From Streptomyces ipomoeae 91-03 (lineage in GTDB: Bacteria > Actinomycetota > Actinomycetes > Streptomycetales > Streptomycetaceae): DNA of 39,992 nucleotides. The stretch lies in contig NZ_AEJC01000404.1 of the NCBI RefSeq assembly GCF_000317595.1, forward strand, positions 1 through 39,992, given 5' to 3'. Of this stretch, positions 8,036 through 15,780 are shown piece by piece. The stretch's first letter is position 1. Each line of letters begins with the position of its first letter. The notes beneath the pieces are model-generated. The model had not been told where the DNA came from. It was given only the letters and a program-made list of their open reading frames with translations, and made no database searches. A program made the position numbers and the translations under genes.

Positions 8036-9868
8036 GTGCGTCTTCCCCGCCAGCTCGGCCCACTGCACGACCTGCCGTCCACCCCCGAGGCGTACGACGA
8101 CGTCCTCGCCGCGGTCACCGAGGAGGCCCTCGCCCGGCTCACGCCCGAGGGCAACCTCGAACACCCCGACTGCGTCGACGACATCGGCGACACCTCCCTC
8201 GGCATCACCTCGCTGCTGGCCCTCGCCTGGCAGCGCACCAAGGACCCACGACTGCCGGAGGCCGTCCGCCGCAGCACGGACTTCCACCTCAGGGAGCGCG
8301 TCTACACCGACGACAACCCCGGCTACCCGAACCTGAGGCTCCGCGCCTCCGGCTTCCCGTACGCCCGTTACACCCTGGCGTCCGGCGCCCACCCCATCGG
8401 CGACTGGCCGAGCACCGTGTGGGCCCTGCTCCAGGCGGTCAATCTGCTCGACCTCGCCGACGGCCTCCTCGACGCCGAACGGACCGACTCCGTACGGGAG
8501 ATGGGCCGCGGCTACTGGCGCTGGCTGACCGAGGCGACGTTCTTCAACCCGCAGGAGGCGGGCAACCAGGCCATCGGCTGTGTGGTCGGCGGCCTGATGC
8601 TGGCCCGGCACCTTCCGGCGGAGGAAGCGGAGCAGGTCCGCGCCCGGGCGATCGCCCTGTACCTCGACGAGATCCGCGCCCACCGGGTGGCCGACCGCGG
8701 CGCACTGCTCCCGCCGGAGCACGGCGGCGCGTACGACAACAACTACGGCCCGATCTCCCTGTCCTTCCTCGCCCAGGCCCACCGGATCAGCGGTGAGCGG
8801 ATCTTCGCCGAGGACGGCGAGGCGCTGGCCCGCTACATCGACGCCCGCCTGACGGTCGGCGGCTTCGACAACGGTGGCCCGCGCTACAGCGAGCAGCACT
8901 CCGGCTTCGAGTCGGTCCTCGGCCTGCGCTACTTCGGCCACCGCATCGGTGCCGACCTGGGCCGCTACCGGGGCGACACCCGCTGGGGCCGGTACGCGGT
9001 CAAGCCGGACGGCGGCATCGACGGCCACTTCGCATGGATGCTGGTCTGGCAGATCCAGGACACCACGCCCTGGCACCGCACCCCGTCGACGGAACCGGCC
9101 CGACACCAACTGCGCGCGGGGGGAGTCTCGGTCGCCTTCGACTCGAAGATGACCCCGTCACTGATCGAGGCCGACGGCACGTACTTCCTTCCGGCCGCCG
9201 TCAACCGCCAGCACGGCTTCGGCCCGGTCACCGACGGCTTTCTGCTGTGCCGCCCCATGGGCGAGGTCCGCGTCCGTGACGTGCGCGCCGGCGGTCTGAC
9301 GGCCAAGCTGGTCACCAAGCCGGTCGTCACCCGCGACCATGTCCTGCGCCACGTCCAGTCCCTGTACGTCACCGACGGCACCCGACTGTGGATCACGGTC
9401 GCCGTCGAACGCCTGCCCGGCGACCCCTATCTCCTGGCCGGACTCCCGTATGTCGCGGACGACGGCGACGGCCTCCGCCGGATCGCGGACGCCGAGGTGA
9501 CCTCCGCGGGCGATCTGCGGCTGACCCACCCGACCGCCGAGGGCCCCGACTACTTCGACGCCCGCGCCGACACCACCCAGGAACTGGCCGCCTTCGCCCT
9601 CGCCGCCGACCCCCGCGGCTACGGCAACCCCGACCAGGGCTGGACCCACCTGATCGCCTCCACGGCCTTCGAGGCGACCCCGGCCCCCGGCGCCCCCGAC
9701 GACCTCAACGTCTTCGCGGTGCGCTACGGCGGCTCGGACGACGACTTCGCCCCCACCTTCGACCGCACCGCGCAGGGCCTGACCGTCCGCACCGAGTCCT
9801 TCACCGCCCTGATCGGAAACCCGGCGGGCGACGAGAAGGGCGAACCGGTGCTGACGCTCAGCGCCTGA
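8036..9868 (+). CDS. Unrecognised 610-residue cytoplasmic protein, last gene of sugar operon, possibly lyase-like
   Basis: I cannot assign a family with confidence. There is no signal peptide or membrane segment. Residues 1-330 look helical, with repeated amphipathic segments and conserved-looking polar blocks: NPQEAGNQAIG (170-180), PEHGGAYDNNYGPIS (from about 227) and RYSEQHSGFE (His near 287). The second half (from about 360) is rich in beta-type sequence. A helical toroid followed by a beta sandwich, with Asn, Tyr and His blocks, recalls polysaccharide lyases of the heparinase/alginate-lyase kind, but that is inference. It starts with GTG six bases after the permease stop, so it probably acts on the imported sugar inside the cell. 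Confidence 0.8.
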   Translation: MRLPRQLGPLHDLPSTPEAYDDVLAAVTEEALARLTPEGNLEHPDCVDDIGDTSLGITSLLALAWQRTKDPRLPEAVRRSTDFHLRERVYTDDNPGYPNLRLRASGFPYARYTLASGAHPIGDWPSTVWALLQAVNLLDLADGLLDAERTDSVREMGRGYWRWLTEATFFNPQEAGNQAIGCVVGGLMLARHLPAEEAEQVRARAIALYLDEIRAHRVADRGALLPPEHGGAYDNNYGPISLSFLAQAHRISGERIFAEDGEALARYIDARLTVGGFDNGGPRYSEQHSGFESVLGLRYFGHRIGADLGRYRGDTRWGRYAVKPDGGIDGHFAWMLVWQIQDTTPWHRTPSTEPARHQLRAGGVSVAFDSKMTPSLIEADGTYFLPAAVNRQHGFGPVTDGFLLCRPMGEVRVRDVRAGGLTAKLVTKPVVTRDHVLRHVQSLYVTDGTRLWITVAVERLPGDPYLLAGLPYVADDGDGLRRIADAEVTSAGDLRLTHPTAEGPDYFDARADTTQELAAFALAADPRGYGNPDQGWTHLIASTAFEATPAPGAPDDLNVFAVRYGGSDDDFAPTFDRTAQGLTVRTESFTALIGNPAGDEKGEPVLTLSA

Positions 9869-9877
9869 GGGACGGCG

Positions 9878-10570
9878 TCAGGAGGAGAGGCGGGCCGGCT
9901 CCGGCACGATCAGGTCGGCCCGCTCCCGGGTGGCGGCCACCAGATCGGCGTTGCGTTGGTCCGTGCCGAGGACCCAGGTGACTGCCTCTTCGTGATCCTT
10001 GCCGAACCGCTCGTGGCGGGCGATGAGGCGGCGGACGCGTTCGGGCTCGTCGAGTTCGCAGAACCAGGTCTCGTCGAGATGGGAGCGGACGCGGGTCCAG
10101 GGGGCGTCGTCCAGGAGGAGGTAGTTGCCCTCGGTGATGACCAGGCGGGCGGTGGGGGGTACGGGGATGGAGGCGGCGATGGGCTGTTCAAGGGTTCGTT
10201 CGAAGCCGGGCGCGTAGATGATGCCGTCCTCGTCGCCCCGCAGCCGCTCCAGCAGGGCCGCGTAGCCCGCCGCGTCGAACGTGTCCGGCGCGCCCTTGCG
10301 GTTCCGGCGGCCGAGTCGTTCCAGCTCGACGTCGGCCAGATGGAAGCCGTCCATCGGCACGTGCGCGACCCACGGCTCCCCGTCGCCGTTGAGTGCCGAC
10401 GTCAGCCGCTCGGCCAGGGTGCTCTTCCCGGCACCGGGGCTGCCCGTGATGCCGAGCAGGGCCCGGCGGCCGGGACGGACGAGTGACGTGGCCCGTGCCA
10501 GCAGGTCGTCGAACGTCAGGGGTACGGGCTGTGCGCCGTGCGGGGCGCGGACCTCGGGACCGGATGTCAT
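9878..10570 (-). CDS. P-loop nucleoside/nucleotide kinase family protein, PanK/uridine-kinase-like
   Basis: A 230-residue kinase of the phosphoribulokinase/uridine kinase/pantothenate kinase superfamily. Walker A is GITGSPGAGKST (about 41-52). HVPMDGFHLADVEL and RRNRKGAPDTFDAAGY are the substrate blocks typical of YggC/FrcK-like proteins, and VITEGNYLLL follows. The RRLIARH segment fits the lid. Family members phosphorylate pantothenate, nucleosides or fructose, so the substrate is unknown. ATG 10570 is chosen because MTSGPE leads straight into the domain; ATGs upstream fall inside a tandem repeat. Its stop lies 9 bp from that of the convergent sugar-operon gene. Confidence 0.88.
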   Translation of the reverse strand: MTSGPEVRAPHGAQPVPLTFDDLLARATSLVRPGRRALLGITGSPGAGKSTLAERLTSALNGDGEPWVAHVPMDGFHLADVELERLGRRNRKGAPDTFDAAGYAALLERLRGDEDGIIYAPGFERTLEQPIAASIPVPPTARLVITEGNYLLLDDAPWTRVRSHLDETWFCELDEPERVRRLIARHERFGKDHEEAVTWVLGTDQRNADLVAATRERADLIVPEPARLSS

Positions 10571-10604
10571 GCCGAGACCGTAAACCCTGGGGAGCGCGCC
10601 CCGC

Positions 10605-10661
10605 GACGGAGCATCAACCATGGAGACGGCATCCATCACGGAGACGGAGCATCAACCATGG
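10605..10661 (+). repeat. Three-unit 19-bp tandem repeat
   Basis: GACGGAGCATCAACCATGG occurs perfectly at 10605-10623 and 10643-10661. A degenerate copy (GACGGCATCCATCACGGA) starts at 10625, so the array has a 19-bp period. It fills the gap between the serine hydrolase stop and the start of the kinase gene (both minus), so it lies in the kinase leader or promoter. It could be a binding-site array or a simple duplication. Confidence 0.8.
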
Positions 10662-10671
10662 GACAGGGACG

Positions 10672-11868
10672 TCAGCCGCAGAAGGCGGACTCCAGTGTGC
10701 GGTTCATGGTCGTGTACACGGTGCCGTTGTTGGAGGTGTTGGCGAACGACGTCAGGCTGCGCTTGCCGTCCTTCGACGTGAACGCCCAGGTGTAGTAGCC
10801 CTGGACGGTACCCGTGTGCCCGTACACCGAGATCCCGCACGACAGATCACGCCGGCGCAGCCCCAGCCCGTACGCCTGTGTGCTGTTCACCGGGGTCCAC
10901 CGCCGCATCTCCTTCAGCTGGGCGGCGGAGGTGAGCTGCCCCTTCACCAGGGCGGTCAGGAACTTGTTCACGTCCTTGGCACTGGACACCAGCGCCCCCG
11001 CGCTCTGCGCCCACGAGACCGTCTGCTGCGTCGAGTCGATCTTCCGCCCGCTGGAGTCGGCGGTCATGTAGCCGCGGGAGTACTTCCCCGGGATGGTGTT
11101 GCCGGGGTGGACGTAGAACGTGTCGGTCAGCTTCAGCGGCTTGATGATCCGGTTCTGGTACGCGGTCGTCACCGACTTGCCGGTGATCTTCTCGATGAGC
11201 ATGCCCGCCACGACGAAGTTGGCGTTCGAGTACGAGTACACCGCGCCGGGCTTGTTGGTGAGCGGCTCGGCCAGCGACATGTTCATCAGCTGGCGGTAGG
11301 TGAAGACCTTGTTCCGTACGTTCTCGAACCCCGCCACCGAGCGGGCGAAGAGGGTGTTGGCGTGGTCGTACAGCCCGCTGCGGTGGCTCAGCACATGACG
11401 CACCGTGATCCGTCTGTCGGGCAGCAGCCCAGGCAGATAGGTGTTCACCGACGTGTCGAGCTCGATCCTGCCCTCGTCGACCAGCTGCAGCAGGACCACC
11501 GCCGAGAAGGTCTTGGTGACGCTGCCGATGCGGATACGGTCCCCGGTGCCGAGGGCCCGTCCGGTGCCCCGGTCGGCGACACCCTCCGCCAGATGCAGCG
11601 CCCTGCCGTTGTCGTCGATCCTCGCGAAAGCGCCCGGCGCACCCTGGGACAGCGCCGTACGCAGCGCTTTTCTCAGCGCCGCCTGGTCCGGTGCCGCCAG
11701 TGCGGCGGCGGTTGCGGTCGGGGTCGCGGCTGGGGCCGTGGCCGCGTCGGGTCGGGCGGCGGTGTCGGGCGTCGCGGCCCGGGTGGCAGCCTGGGCGGGG
11801 ACCGTCAGCAGGGACAGCACGACCGCGCCCAGGGTCGCCGCGCTCATGCCCACCGTTCTCGAAACCAT
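10672..11868 (-). CDS. Secreted serine hydrolase, class C beta-lactamase / D-Ala-D-Ala carboxypeptidase-like
   Basis: A 398-residue protein of the beta-lactamase/transpeptidase-like family. A Sec signal (MVSRTVGMSAATLGAVVLSL, cut near VPAQA) is followed by an Ala/Thr/Pro linker of about 35 residues. The active-site signatures are S116-V-T-K119, Y213-S-N215 and H351-T-G353, the last replacing KTG as in many DD-peptidases and esterases of this family. The role is probably peptidoglycan trimming or ester hydrolysis; antibiotic resistance cannot be inferred. Start ATG 11868 has AGGAGA upstream; the open frame reaches 11994, but that extension spoils the signal peptide. Confidence 0.9.
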   Translation of the reverse strand: MVSRTVGMSAATLGAVVLSLLTVPAQAATRAATPDTAARPDAATAPAATPTATAAALAAPDQAALRKALRTALSQGAPGAFARIDDNGRALHLAEGVADRGTGRALGTGDRIRIGSVTKTFSAVVLLQLVDEGRIELDTSVNTYLPGLLPDRRITVRHVLSHRSGLYDHANTLFARSVAGFENVRNKVFTYRQLMNMSLAEPLTNKPGAVYSYSNANFVVAGMLIEKITGKSVTTAYQNRIIKPLKLTDTFYVHPGNTIPGKYSRGYMTADSSGRKIDSTQQTVSWAQSAGALVSSAKDVNKFLTALVKGQLTSAAQLKEMRRWTPVNSTQAYGLGLRRRDLSCGISVYGHTGTVQGYYTWAFTSKDGKRSLTSFANTSNNGTVYTTMNRTLESAFCG

Positions 11869-11975
11869 CTGATTCGTCTCCTGTTGCCGTCTGCCGGCGT
11901 GGAACTCCGGCCGTACCGCCGCCGCTGGTCGGGCGACGGCGTGACCTGTACGCATCGGAGACACCGACAGGTTGC

Positions 11976-12004
11976 ATTGGAGTCGAGCGATCACAGAGAG
12001 TCAA
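11976..12004 (-). promoter_or_regulatory. Possible promoter of the serine hydrolase gene
   Basis: On the minus strand TTGACT (12004-11999) is followed after 17 bases by TCCAAT (11981-11976). The -35 is good; the -10 lacks the conserved second A. The leader would be about 100 nt. Confidence 0.3.
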
Positions 12005-12065
12005 GTAGCCGAGTGGGAAGGTGAGTTGGCCGACCCGAAAGGGGGATGTTCCCGGCGTATGGGTT

Positions 12066-13421
12066 TCAGCCGCCGAACAGCTGCGTCCAGTACGTGCCGG
12101 CCGCGCCGCCGCCGGCGAAGCCGACGCCCATGTGGGTGAAGTCGGGTTTGAGGATGTTGGCGCGATGGCCGGGGCTGTTCATCCAGCCGAGCACCACCTC
12201 GGCGGCGGAGCGTTGGCCGCACGCGATGTTCTCGCCGATGGACCGGCGGGTGGACCCGGCGGCAGCCGCCCGGTGCCATGGCTCACTGCCGTCGGGGGAG
12301 GTGTGCGAGTAGAAGTTACGGGCCACCATGTCGGTGCTGTGCGCCTGCGCCGCGCTCGTGAGGAGCCGATCGGACGACAGCGGCCGTAGACCTGCGGCTG
12401 CGCGCTCGGCGTTGGTCAGCGCGATGACCTCGGCGGCTGTTCGGTCCAGGCCGGCGGGCGTGAAGGGCTGCGCCCACAGTGCCGTCCAGAAGACCGTTCC
12501 CGCACGGTGGTTGGGGGCGTGCGCCATGCCTGCTTCGTTGTGCCGGGGGTCGCAGAGCGTCCGGCGCGCCTGCGCGTCGGAGAGGCAGTAGTCCACGAAC
12601 TCGGCCGGTGTGCGGGGGCCGGAGACCAGGTGTTCGCCGATCGTCAGATATGCGTAGCCGCCTGCGGTGATTCGTTGGTAGACGGAGAGACCGTCCGTGC
12701 CTTCGGACGACAGCCGGTTCCGTGCGGCCATCGTGGTGGCGTGGGATCGGGCCGCTGTGGTGAGTCGGGGGTTGAGGGTGACGGGTGGGGAACCTGCGGA
12801 GGCTCGGGCCGAGTTGATCAGGGTGAGGGCGTCTTGAGAAGTGGGGGAGACGGAGTGCGTCGGTGTGTGGATCACAGCGCGGGTGAGTGAGGGCTGGTCG
12901 CGCGGTTCCCCGGGCGCGGATGCGGGCCTGGACGATGACGCGTCCTCGATCACGTCCACCCCGAAGTCCCTCGCCACCCCTGCCAATCCGTCCGCGTAAC
13001 CCTGGCCCAGGGCCCGTAGCCTCCAGGCCGGGCCCCGGCGGTAGAGCTCCGCGAGCAGCAGTACCGTCTCCCGCTGGGGGCGGGGCGGGGTGAAGCGGGC
13101 GACCGACTGCCCTGTGGGTCCCGTGACCTGCAAGGTGGGGGCCGGGAGTTGACCCAGGGGTGTGCCCGGGTCGGCCGGGCTGATGGCCACCGTGACGCGG
13201 GTCGCCCCGGCGCGCAGTGCCGTCGGCGTCACCGTCAGGGTCTCGGCGGTCAGGTGGGCGCCCGGCGCCGTCGGCTGGTTGTAGAAGACGAAGTCGGTGT
13301 CGCCGCGGACCTTGCCGGTGTCGTCGGTGATGAGGGCGGAGACGTCGAAGGGGCCGGGCACCCTGATCGTCAGGGTGCCGCTCGGCAGGGGCAGGTTGCC
13401 CCCTGGTACCAGCTCGCTCAT
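12066..13421 (-). CDS. TerD-domain protein fused to two CAP/SCP domains
   Basis: 451 residues with three domains. Residues 1-160 are a TerD/tellurite-stress domain: FDVSALITDDTGKVRGDTDFVFYNQ, then LLLAELYRRGPAWRLRALGQGYADGL. A linker (about 161-195) is followed by a degenerate CAP domain (196-320, LTLINSARASAGSPPVTLNP). A canonical CAP domain (328-451) has HSTDMVARNFYSHTSPDG, GENIACGQ and GWMNSPGHRANIL. TerD proteins bind calcium and act in cytoplasmic stress assemblies; CAP domains are usually secreted. No signal peptide is visible, so the CAP domains are either cytoplasmic or exported by another route. ATG 13421 opens directly on the TerD strand. Confidence 0.9.
   Translation of the reverse strand: MSELVPGGNLPLPSGTLTIRVPGPFDVSALITDDTGKVRGDTDFVFYNQPTAPGAHLTAETLTVTPTALRAGATRVTVAISPADPGTPLGQLPAPTLQVTGPTGQSVARFTPPRPQRETVLLLAELYRRGPAWRLRALGQGYADGLAGVARDFGVDVIEDASSSRPASAPGEPRDQPSLTRAVIHTPTHSVSPTSQDALTLINSARASAGSPPVTLNPRLTTAARSHATTMAARNRLSSEGTDGLSVYQRITAGGYAYLTIGEHLVSGPRTPAEFVDYCLSDAQARRTLCDPRHNEAGMAHAPNHRAGTVFWTALWAQPFTPAGLDRTAAEVIALTNAERAAAGLRPLSSDRLLTSAAQAHSTDMVARNFYSHTSPDGSEPWHRAAAAGSTRRSIGENIACGQRSAAEVVLGWMNSPGHRANILKPDFTHMGVGFAGGGAAGTYWTQLFGG
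12891..12919 (+). repeat. Intergenic-repeat-like segment inside the TerD-CAP linker
   Basis: GGGCTGGTCGCGC followed by GGTTCCCCGGGCGCGG resembles the dispersed Streptomyces intergenic repeat and shares its GGCTGGTCGCGC opening with 5950. Here it is read on the other strand as the linker ASAPGEPRDQP between TerD and CAP domains. It may have been captured during the fusion. Confidence 0.4.
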
Positions 13422-13461
13422 CGGTGCCGTCCGTCGCAGTGACCGTCAGCCCGACAACGAC

Positions 13462-13779
13462 TCACCCTCGCAGGGCGGTTCCCGTGTCCTGCTGTCGGTC
13501 GGCTGTCAGCATGTCCTGCCGGCCGGCGCGCATCGACCTCAGCGCCAGCAGCAGGACGCCGATGTCGTCCAGATACACCGGGTCGGGCACGAGGTCGGTC
13601 GGCAGGACGAGATAGAGGACGGCGCCCCAGAAGACCCACTTGGGACCGGTCGGGAGCCCGGCACGGCGCAGTTCGCGCCGGGTGCGTACGAGACGTAGCA
13701 GCAGCCGGACCGCCACGCCGAGGACGACGGCGGCGACCACCGCGATCGCCACGATCACACCCCAGGTCCAGGAATCCAT
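13462..13779 (-). CDS. YkvA-family (DUF1232) small membrane protein
   Basis: 105 residues. One strong transmembrane helix at 8-30 (VIVAIAVVAAVVLGVAVRLLL) is followed by a basic loop. The DUF1232 core is WGAVLYLVLPTDLVPDPVYLDDIGVLLLAL, with the family hallmark LPxDLxPD...DD. The function of the family is unknown. It lies 40 bp upstream of the TerD-CAP gene in the same direction and could be co-transcribed with it. Confidence 0.88.
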   Translation of the reverse strand: MDSWTWGVIVAIAVVAAVVLGVAVRLLLRLVRTRRELRRAGLPTGPKWVFWGAVLYLVLPTDLVPDPVYLDDIGVLLLALRSMRAGRQDMLTADRQQDTGTALRG

Positions 13780-13837
13780 CGGTCCCGCCCCTCGCTCGCG
13801 CCGACGCGTACGACGACTCGTCCGTCCGTCGACTCGT

Positions 13838-13962
13838 ACGACTCCTACGTTCTCGAACTCCTACGTTCTCGAACTCCTACGTTCTCGAACTCCTACGTTC
13901 TCGAACTCCTGCGTTCTCGTACGACTCCTGCGTCGGCTCGTACGGCTCCTGCGTCGGCTTGT
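13838..13962 (+). repeat. Minisatellite: 16-bp units followed by 21-bp units
   Basis: Four perfect copies of ACTCCTACGTTCTCGA run from 13841 to 13904. A fifth with two changes occupies 13905-13920. Two copies of a related 21-bp unit (ACGACTCCTGCGTCGGCTCGT and a variant) end at 13962. The array lies upstream of the YkvA start and downstream of the small hypothetical gene at 14028. The CTCCT cores read AGGAG on the minus strand, toward the YkvA gene. Confidence 0.92.
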
Positions 13963-14027
13963 GTCTTCCCATCGTCTTCCCCGTGGGAGCGCCCTCTATC
14001 GCGGCGCGCGGGACGCGGGGCGGTGGG

Positions 14028-14411
14028 TCAGTGGGGGGCGCGGGTGAGGTTGTGGTCCACGAGGGCCTGGCTGACGGCCCTGATGCTGCGGGCGATGTGG
14101 TTCAGCTGCATGACCTCGGCCGCGTACATCTTGATCGTGTGCTCGATCACCGACTCGGACATGCCCATGCGGGGGAGTTCGGAGCGGGCGGTCTGCAGGG
14201 CCGTGCGGGCGACCCGGATCTCGTGCTGGACCTGGATCTGGGCGTGCCGGGCGAGCAGCACGGGGTGGCGCATCATCGTGGGGTAGCTGCCGTAACGGGC
14301 CGGCACCAACTCGCGCAGCCACTTGGCCGCAGACCTCTCCCAGTCGTAGCTGCCGGGTGTCTTGACCTGACACGGCCAGTCCGTGCGGGTCGGCGAGGAG
14401 GTGAGGGCCAT
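14028..14411 (-). CDS. Conserved hypothetical protein of actinomycetes
   Basis: 127 residues, no family I can name. It begins MALTSSPTRTDWPCQVKTPGS; the middle (WLRELVPARYGSYPTMMRHPVLLARHAQIQV) and C-terminal half look mostly alpha-helical, with heptad-like spacing at about 65-120. There is no signal or membrane segment. ATG 14411 is chosen because it follows GGAGCG and the open frame upstream is arginine/proline-rich low-complexity sequence. An AT-rich, promoter-like stretch lies about 180-240 bp upstream. Confidence 0.75.
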   Translation of the reverse strand: MALTSSPTRTDWPCQVKTPGSYDWERSAAKWLRELVPARYGSYPTMMRHPVLLARHAQIQVQHEIRVARTALQTARSELPRMGMSESVIEHTIKMYAAEVMQLNHIARSIRAVSQALVDHNLTRAPH

Positions 14412-14587
14412 GTTCAACGCTCCGGTCTTGCATCGACGCCAGTGGGTGCGACTCTGGTGGAGTCTGGGCGGCCCCGGTCTAGGGGATGGCCGGGGCCGCC
14501 GCGCCCGGGCACCGTGGCGGGTAGGAGCGGACGGTCCCGGGCAGACGACGTGACACCGGCGTCCCACCGGGTCACGATCCGCGAGCA

Positions 14588-14656
14588 GTATTTATATATA
14601 CCGATGAGTTTGCAAGAACATGAAAAAATTCATGCCGGGAAAGTTCTGAATAATCC
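14588..14656. promoter_or_regulatory. AT-rich island, probable promoter/operator region
   Basis: Roughly 65 bases containing TATTTATATATA, CATGAAAAAATTCATG and CTGAATAAT stand out sharply from the GC-rich surroundings. A perfect inverted repeat CATGAA-AAAA-TTCATG spans 14619-14634. On the minus strand TTGCAA followed 17 bases later by AATACT could serve as a promoter for the gene at 14411-14028. The gap 14412-14750 holds this island and a 12-bp tandem duplication (14722-14745) but no convincing gene. Confidence 0.5.
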
Positions 14657-14750
14657 CGTGCTGTCGGTACGTGGTGGGAACGCGTCCGCTTCTGAGCGGA
14701 GTGCCGGGTTCGGCCCTTGAGGCGCGTGCGGTCGCGCGTGCGGTCGCGGT

Positions 14751-15674
14751 TCAGTCCCTGAGGAAGAACTGGTGCTGGTCGGAGACCTGTTCGTACGCCT
14801 CGAGGCGGGCCTGGGTCCGCTCGGGGTCGGCGTCGGTCATGGCCTGGAGCAGTGCGGAGGACATCACCACGGGGGCGGCGTAGGAGTCGAAGACGAGCCG
14901 TGATCCGGTGCCGGTGGTGAAGACGGCGTCGGCCTCGTCCGCCAGTGGCCCGAGCCCCAGGTCGGTCACCAGAGCCACCCTCAGCCCGGCACTGTGCGCG
15001 ACCCGCAGCGCGGTCAGCGTCTCCTGGGCGTGCCGGGGCATGGAGAACGCCAGCACCCAGGTGCCGCCCGCCTCCCGGGACTGCAACAGGGCGTCGTAGG
15101 CGACGGTGCCGCCCTTCGTCACCAGCCGGACGTCCGGGTGGATACGGCGGGCGGCGTAGGCGAAGTACTCGGCGAGCGCGCCGGAGATACGCAAGCCGAG
15201 GACGGTCAGCGGGGCCGACCGGGACAGGGCGCGGCCGATCTCGATCACCTGGTCGGGGTCGGCGAAGTCGCGCCGCAGGTTCTCCAGGTTCTCGATCTCG
15301 GCGTCCACGGCGGCCTGGAGCTCATTGCTGCGGTCCGGCGCGGGGGCGCCCGGGGCGCTGCCCAGGGTGGCGAGCGCGATGGCCTGGAGCTGTTCGCGCA
15401 GCGCCGGATAGCCGCTGAAGCCGACGGCGCCCGCGAACCGGGTCACCGAGGGCTGGCTCACCCCGACGCGCTCCGCGAGGTCCGTGATCGACAGGAACGC
15501 GGCCTCGGTGATGTGCTCGATCAGATACTGCGCGATCCGCCGCTGCCCGGGGGAGAGCCGGGGCCCGTCGAACAACTCCCTGAGCCGGGACGTCGGAGAC
15601 TGCTCGGTCTCCGGGGCGATCCGTCCGGACGTGATCGCTGATGCCTGCGCACGTGCCTGCTGCGGCGATGACAC
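14751..15674 (-). CDS. MurR/RpiR-family transcriptional regulator
   Basis: 307 residues. The N-terminal HTH_6 domain (about 40-110) contains LSPGQRRIAQYLIEHITEAAFLSITDLAERVGVSQPSVTRFAGAVGFSGYPALRE. The C-terminal SIS domain (about 130-275) binds phosphosugars in this family (VLGLRISGALAEYFAYAARR; VLAFSMPRHAQETL). Start GTG 15674 is preferred over the upstream ATG at 15704 because AAGGAGG lies seven bases before it. No sugar gene is adjacent, so it may act elsewhere or on itself. A TATGTT -10-like hexamer lies at 15707-15712 on the minus strand. Confidence 0.92.
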   Translation of the reverse strand: MSSPQQARAQASAITSGRIAPETEQSPTSRLRELFDGPRLSPGQRRIAQYLIEHITEAAFLSITDLAERVGVSQPSVTRFAGAVGFSGYPALREQLQAIALATLGSAPGAPAPDRSNELQAAVDAEIENLENLRRDFADPDQVIEIGRALSRSAPLTVLGLRISGALAEYFAYAARRIHPDVRLVTKGGTVAYDALLQSREAGGTWVLAFSMPRHAQETLTALRVAHSAGLRVALVTDLGLGPLADEADAVFTTGTGSRLVFDSYAAPVVMSSALLQAMTDADPERTQARLEAYEQVSDQHQFFLRD

Positions 15675-15780
15675 CCGTGCGCCTCCTTCGTCTGCCACGA
15701 CCACTCAACATAGCCGACGGCCCGTACGGTCCCGGGCGGTCGGACGGCGCCCCCGACCCACCGAACCGCACAGCCAAGCC

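Noticed and set aside
7037..9109. 690-codon minus-strand open frame opposite the permease and the 610-residue gene
   Set aside because: Composition is dominated by V/G/E/R with no family motif, and it crosses two well-supported + strand genes.
13841..13920. CRISPR array
   Set aside because: Units of 16 bp abut each other with no spacers, and there are no cas genes; it is a tandem repeat.
13640..14047. 135-codon + strand frame reading through the 16-bp repeat (TFSNSYVLELLRSRTPTFSNS)
   Set aside because: Its repeated peptide is only the minisatellite translated; it starts inside the opposite YkvA gene and lacks a ribosome site.
14604..14720. 38-codon open frame starting in the AT-rich island (MSLQEHEKIHAGKVL)
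   Set aside because: There is no ribosome site, and the codons simply follow the AT-rich stretch; the region is better read as regulatory.
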